A stretch of DNA of 64,000 nucleotides, taken from Hirudo medicinalis. Its lineage: Eukaryota > Annelida > Clitellata > Hirudinida > Hirudinidae. Below, piece after piece: positions 60,101-64,000 of the stretch. The notes under the pieces were generated by a model. The model had not been told where the DNA came from. It saw only the letters and a list, made by a program, of their open reading frames with translations, and did no database searches. Made by a program: the position numbers and the translations under genes. The stretch's first letter is position 1. Each line of letters starts with the position of its first letter. The DNA lies in the NCBI GenBank assembly GCA_011800805.1, contig MPNW01000396.1, positions 1 through 64,000 on the forward strand, in the 5' to 3' direction.

Positions 60101-63100
60101 ATTCACCCTTACATTATCAGCATCTCCATTCATCCATCATCAATATCATCTCCATCCACCCTTCCATCATCATCTCCGCATAACCACTTGAAGCTCAATC
60201 ATCGTCACCATCATCACATCATCAGCCGTCCAATCCACTCATAAATGAATGAAAGACCACGAATAGAAAGAGACCAAAGATGATGATGATGATGATGATA
60301 AAGGTTCATCGCAACATTACGCAACTACGTTCGGTCAGTCACCTGGATGCTATTGATGCTGAGGTGGTGGCTCTTGACGAGCTATTTTTAGATCTGGGCG
60401 GCGCTTATGTCTTGTAATAATAATAAGACTAAGAGTTGTAATATAATATCTTAACTGATCCCTCGTGAAGGTGAAAAGCGTGTTACTTAAACTTATTACA
60501 GCAACTTTGACCAACCAGATTCGTGCAGCACGAACGAGCTATTCAAAGAAAGGAAGGAAGGAGTGAAGAAACAAATGAATGAATGAATGAGCGAACGAAT
60601 AAAGTAATGACGTGGATGAAAGAAAATGAAGATTCGAATTCACTTTTATAAGATTGCCAAACAAAAAGGTGGCATCTGATCTGGTAGTAACTTCACCAAT
60701 AGGACCAATGTACAATTAATTAAGTAATGTCAGCTAACACAATCAATTCATCGAAGTCTCAGACTGGCACTTGAATCACAAAGTCAGTCCTCACTTACGC
60801 TTAAAGGTGCATTAGTCAAATCAATCGCAAACATGCACCATGCATGCATGCAGCATCCTCATTGATGACGCGAACTCGATAAAGCAATTTTGCAAGCATT
60901 TTTATAGTCCTAATAAATATGCATGATCAACGATGTATATTCATGAGTAATGAATACGCCCTCCATTGAGCGACCGATTACCTGTGCAGGATTTGCCTCT
61001 CGTGGCAGTAGGAAATTCCTCTGAGGAGTTGAAACATGAACAGCTGGAAGTAATGAATGACTTTTAATGGTTAATTAATACACAATAATAATTACAACAG
61101 CAATAATAACAATAATAATAATAATAACAAGATGATGATATCAAGAAGAAAATGTAATTTAAAAGATAGTTGGCCTACAATGTGACAATCTATGTTCAGT
61201 GGTTGTTATTAGTCAACACACACACACACACGTTCACAACTGAAAACACTTTGATAAAATCATAGACATCAAATTACTGAGTCTCCTGACCAAGGACCCA
61301 TTATGTTTAAATTATGCAAATTGTGCTTAAATTATGCAAATGAGTGGTCAAGACCGCACCACACACCTTGATATTTATGGCGTTGAGTCCGCCCTTGTGC
61401 TTCTCCAGATACTGACCTAGATCTGTATGCTAGCAGTGAAAGGAGTTGCATTTCAAATGTAATCCATAAAATATAGACAAAATAATAATTGTAATAATTA
61501 AAATATAATTATCCCATTATCCATCTCTCTATCCATCCATTCGTCTAAGCTAATATTATATTGTCATTCATAATATTATATTACATTATTAGTTTGTAAT
61601 ATTAATTAAAAGTAATTAATAAATGTCACCAGAAATTCAAAGACGAATGTGAGCGAGGTCTTGGTGTGGACGATGTCGTGCAATGTGACGATGTTGGCAT
61701 GTTTGAGACCCTTGAGCAGGGAGGCTGAGAAAGATATAAATAGCTCGCTAATCAATTATTCATGAGCTCACATCACAATTCGTCGCGAAAGTAATATAAA
61801 TAAAAAATAAGTTATAACGATAAAGTTAAGTTATTGCGTAATAATAAATAATAATAAACACATGTTACGTATTAAACTGCGCTCCTCGTCTAAAGTTGAT
61901 TGTAATTTTCTCTCAATAGAATGAAATGTGGACCTCCCGCAAGTAAATGAAAACAAGATGAAAACAGACATAGCAGCGGGAGCACGCCACTTCGGTACCA
62001 TGGCAACGAGCATCTTGTCACTATTGTTATTGCTGCTATTATCGTTATTATCATCATCATTTGTTAGCTGTTCATAATTTTTATATCTACTATTGACGTA
62101 AACATTACTATTAATGTTATTATTATTATTATTAATGTAATTATTATTAATTTCATAATGACTTAGGATAGATAATGTTATTTTTATTATTACTATTATT
62201 ATTAGCATCATAATCATCGTTAGCTCAGATGTTCATAACCCCTGGAAATCGTGCGTCGTCTCTGAGGAGATGAGACGAAGGTCAACTAATTAAAAGACAA
62301 GAAGATCTTCAAACAACCTTCTCTGATCGCTGTAAACGGAGTGCCTTCGTCTGGCTCCAACTTTATCTCCTTCAGGGCAACCACTGAATTGGTGAGCCTG
62401 CGTAATCATCATCGATCATCATCATCATCATCAACAACAACAACAGTCACCCTCGCCGTCGTCATCGTCACTATACGAAGAGATTAGATTCTAATCCTTG
62501 AGTACACTTCCATAGTTAATTAATCATCGGATCATCATCGTCTGCAAAACTGCAAACTAAACCCGACCGACCGACTGATTCCACATTATTAAATGAGCGT
62601 ACGATTGCTCGATATGACTATACAAGGATAAACAAAAATGGAAAACATGGTCGAAGGTGAACAGCCAGACGTCCACTCGANNNNNNNNNNNNNNNNNNNN
62701 NNNNNNNNNNNNNNNNNNNNNNNNNNNNNNNNNNNNNNNNNNNNNNNNNNNNNNNNNNNNNNNNNNNNNNNNNNNNNNNNNNNNNNNNNNNNNNNNNNNN
62801 NNNNNNNNNNNNNNNNNNNNNNNNNNNNNNNNNNNNNNNNNNNNNNNNNNNNNNNNNNNNNNNNNNNNNNNNNNNNNNNNNNNNNNNNNNNNNNNNNNNN
62901 NNNNNNNNNNNNNNNNNNNNNNNNNNNNNNNNNNNNNNNNNNNNNNNNNNNNNNNNNNNNNNNNNNNNNNNNNNNNNTCGAACACCGCACAATTGGACTG
63001 ATCGTTCCGATGCAATTATGACTTGAGTCTACTTTTAGTGATACCGCAACATCAGCTTATGATTGGTTTAGTGGGAGTCAGTTAGAAACTGATCAGGAAG

Positions 63101-63910
63101 CACTTTTTAAGTTCAAACTAAAGGGGTCACCAGATGACCTGCTTATGTTATTCAAGCTGACGAGCGAACTTATGACCATGCACGAAGTACAATGTCATGC
63201 CATTCACTAACAGAATTTTTATATAAATAATGATTTGTCATGATTCTGATGATTACGATAGCGAGAATAACATCAACAATAACTATCGACTTGGCTACAA
63301 GACTAAAAGCAGGCAGACGACAATAACAAGCATAAATCAGACAACTAAAAATAATGCAACAACACATGTGCACGCCCACATCTCAATCTCAGCTGCCAAT
63401 CATCAGAGCATTTATCACACACTCACAAGATACACTCTCTCTATATCCCACGTTGTGTACCTGGCTAGTTATTGAACATTCTCACACTGGCTTGACCTCG
63501 CAAAGGTCACCAGCAACGTAAGTATGTTGGCTTAGTGAAGACTGAATAATGGTTGTTGTAATAAAATTACTATTACTAATAATACATAATAGTAATATCG
63601 TTATTAATAATATATATTAATATATAATAATGTAAATTATGTTTACATAGCAAAGAAATGTTATGTTATTACAATAAGGATGTTTGATGTTACAGTAGGG
63701 ATGACAATGAATGGGTAGAGACAACAAGCAATGTAGTCTCTATGATGCATGGATGACAACACCATCACCATTAACAACATCATCATCACCACCAACATCA
63801 TTACCATCATCAACTTACAGACTGAAGCCCTTGAAGACAGTTGCGTACGAGCCCTTTCCAAGCTGCTCATGCTTCTGGTACAACTCGACTTTTCCAAATG
63901 GAGAATTGGA
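55139..63910 (-). CDS. CDK14: PFTAIRE cyclin-dependent kinase (CDK14/Eip63E type), 5' partial
   Basis: Ten exons: 63910-63819, 62397-62318, 61724-61630, 61429-61367, 61043-60982, 59095-59034, 58321-58107, 56550-56389, 56101-56011 and 55443-55139. They make 408 in-phase residues to the stop. The kinase domain is complete: [12 protein letters not shown] glycine loop, VALKEIKL lysine, the PFTAIRE helix, [11 protein letters not shown] catalytic loop, [18 protein letters not shown], and FSDLP near the end. [13 protein letters not shown] after the kinase domain is a CDK14/15 signature. CDK14 pairs with cyclin Y at the membrane and phosphorylates the LRP6 Wnt co-receptor. The first exon begins after an acceptor with a weak pyrimidine tract, so upstream N-terminal exons lie beyond the window. 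The C-terminal tail is long, His/Ser-rich and has an acidic EEEEEYDD run. An N gap lies in the intron between the first two exons. Confidence 0.93.
58446..58506. repeat. Tandem repeat of a 14-15-bp unit in a CDK14 intron
   Basis: Units of the form CAGATACAATACATG repeat about four times. Confidence 0.8.
59430..59585. repeat. 23-bp minisatellite in a CDK14 intron
   Basis: GATGGAATATGATAAAGTGG followed by GTG repeats six to seven times. Some copies have ATTATG in place of AATATG, and the last copy decays into GACGAAGG. Confidence 0.95.
62681..62977. other. Assembly gap (run of N)
   Basis: An uninterrupted run of Ns inside the first recognised CDK14 intron. No coding sequence appears to be lost, because the exons on each side join in phase. 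Confidence 0.98.
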
Positions 63911-64000
63911 CTTTTACAATAATAATTTCATAATTCAGATTAATATCAATAAGCATTTTATTAATTACATTTAACACATTTTGATCACATTGCAACATGA

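Overview
This is a gene-dense but AT-rich window from an animal nuclear genome. Coding exons are clearly more GC-rich than the introns, which are full of (ATT)n, (ATC)n, (GAAT)n and (CA)n arrays. Nearly all the genes are split by short GT-AG introns and encode bilaterian families. A TTAGGG-type telomere-like motif at about 16.86 kb, L2/CR1-like LINE and tRNA-derived SINE remnants, and the repeat character suggest a lophotrochozoan-like invertebrate such as an annelid or mollusc. That placement is inference only. Two N gaps (18179-18600 and 62681-62977) and two single Ns (46174, 47614) show a draft assembly.

Layout: (1) 1-3.9 kb holds repeats, including a tRNA-derived SINE. (2) 3987-5100 (+) is a two-exon SPRY/SOCS-box protein of the SPSB1/gustavus type. 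(3) 5.1-8.8 kb is mostly non-coding, with a MITE-like repeat and a SINE. (4) 8828-13669 (-) is an unidentified nuclear-type protein of about 1269 residues in five exons, with a segment resembling the SKI/SNO/DAC fold. (5) 13.7-20.1 kb is repeat-rich intergenic DNA with a gap. (6) 20108-30824 (+) is a complete 24-exon NEURL4 gene, reconstructed as 1566 residues with six NHR domains and the family-specific C-terminal region. (7) 31472-35532 (-) is a nine-exon LRRC34 gene with one apparent single-base deletion. It is convergent with NEURL4. (8) A perfect-looking RFX X-box lies just upstream of LRRC34, and a small unidentified + strand gene starts on its other side (35889). (9) 36522-52676 (-) is a BAR-RhoGAP gene of the ARHGAP17/ARHGAP44 (RICH/nadrin) family. 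Its middle link is only partly recovered. (10) 55139-63910 (-) is a PFTAIRE cyclin-dependent kinase (CDK14/Eip63E type), complete from the glycine loop to the stop, with its 5' end beyond the window.

There is no operon logic here. One functional theme may be coincidence: NEURL4 is a centriolar protein, and LRRC34 is associated with ciliated and germ cells and carries an X-box, so the centre of the window may be a centriole/cilium neighbourhood. The most useful new structural observations are a LINE/SINE pair sharing a 3' tail, a hAT-like element with an 8-bp target duplication, a frameshift in LRRC34, a GC-AG intron in NEURL4, and the uncharacterised SKI-like gene. No wholly new biological system was evident.
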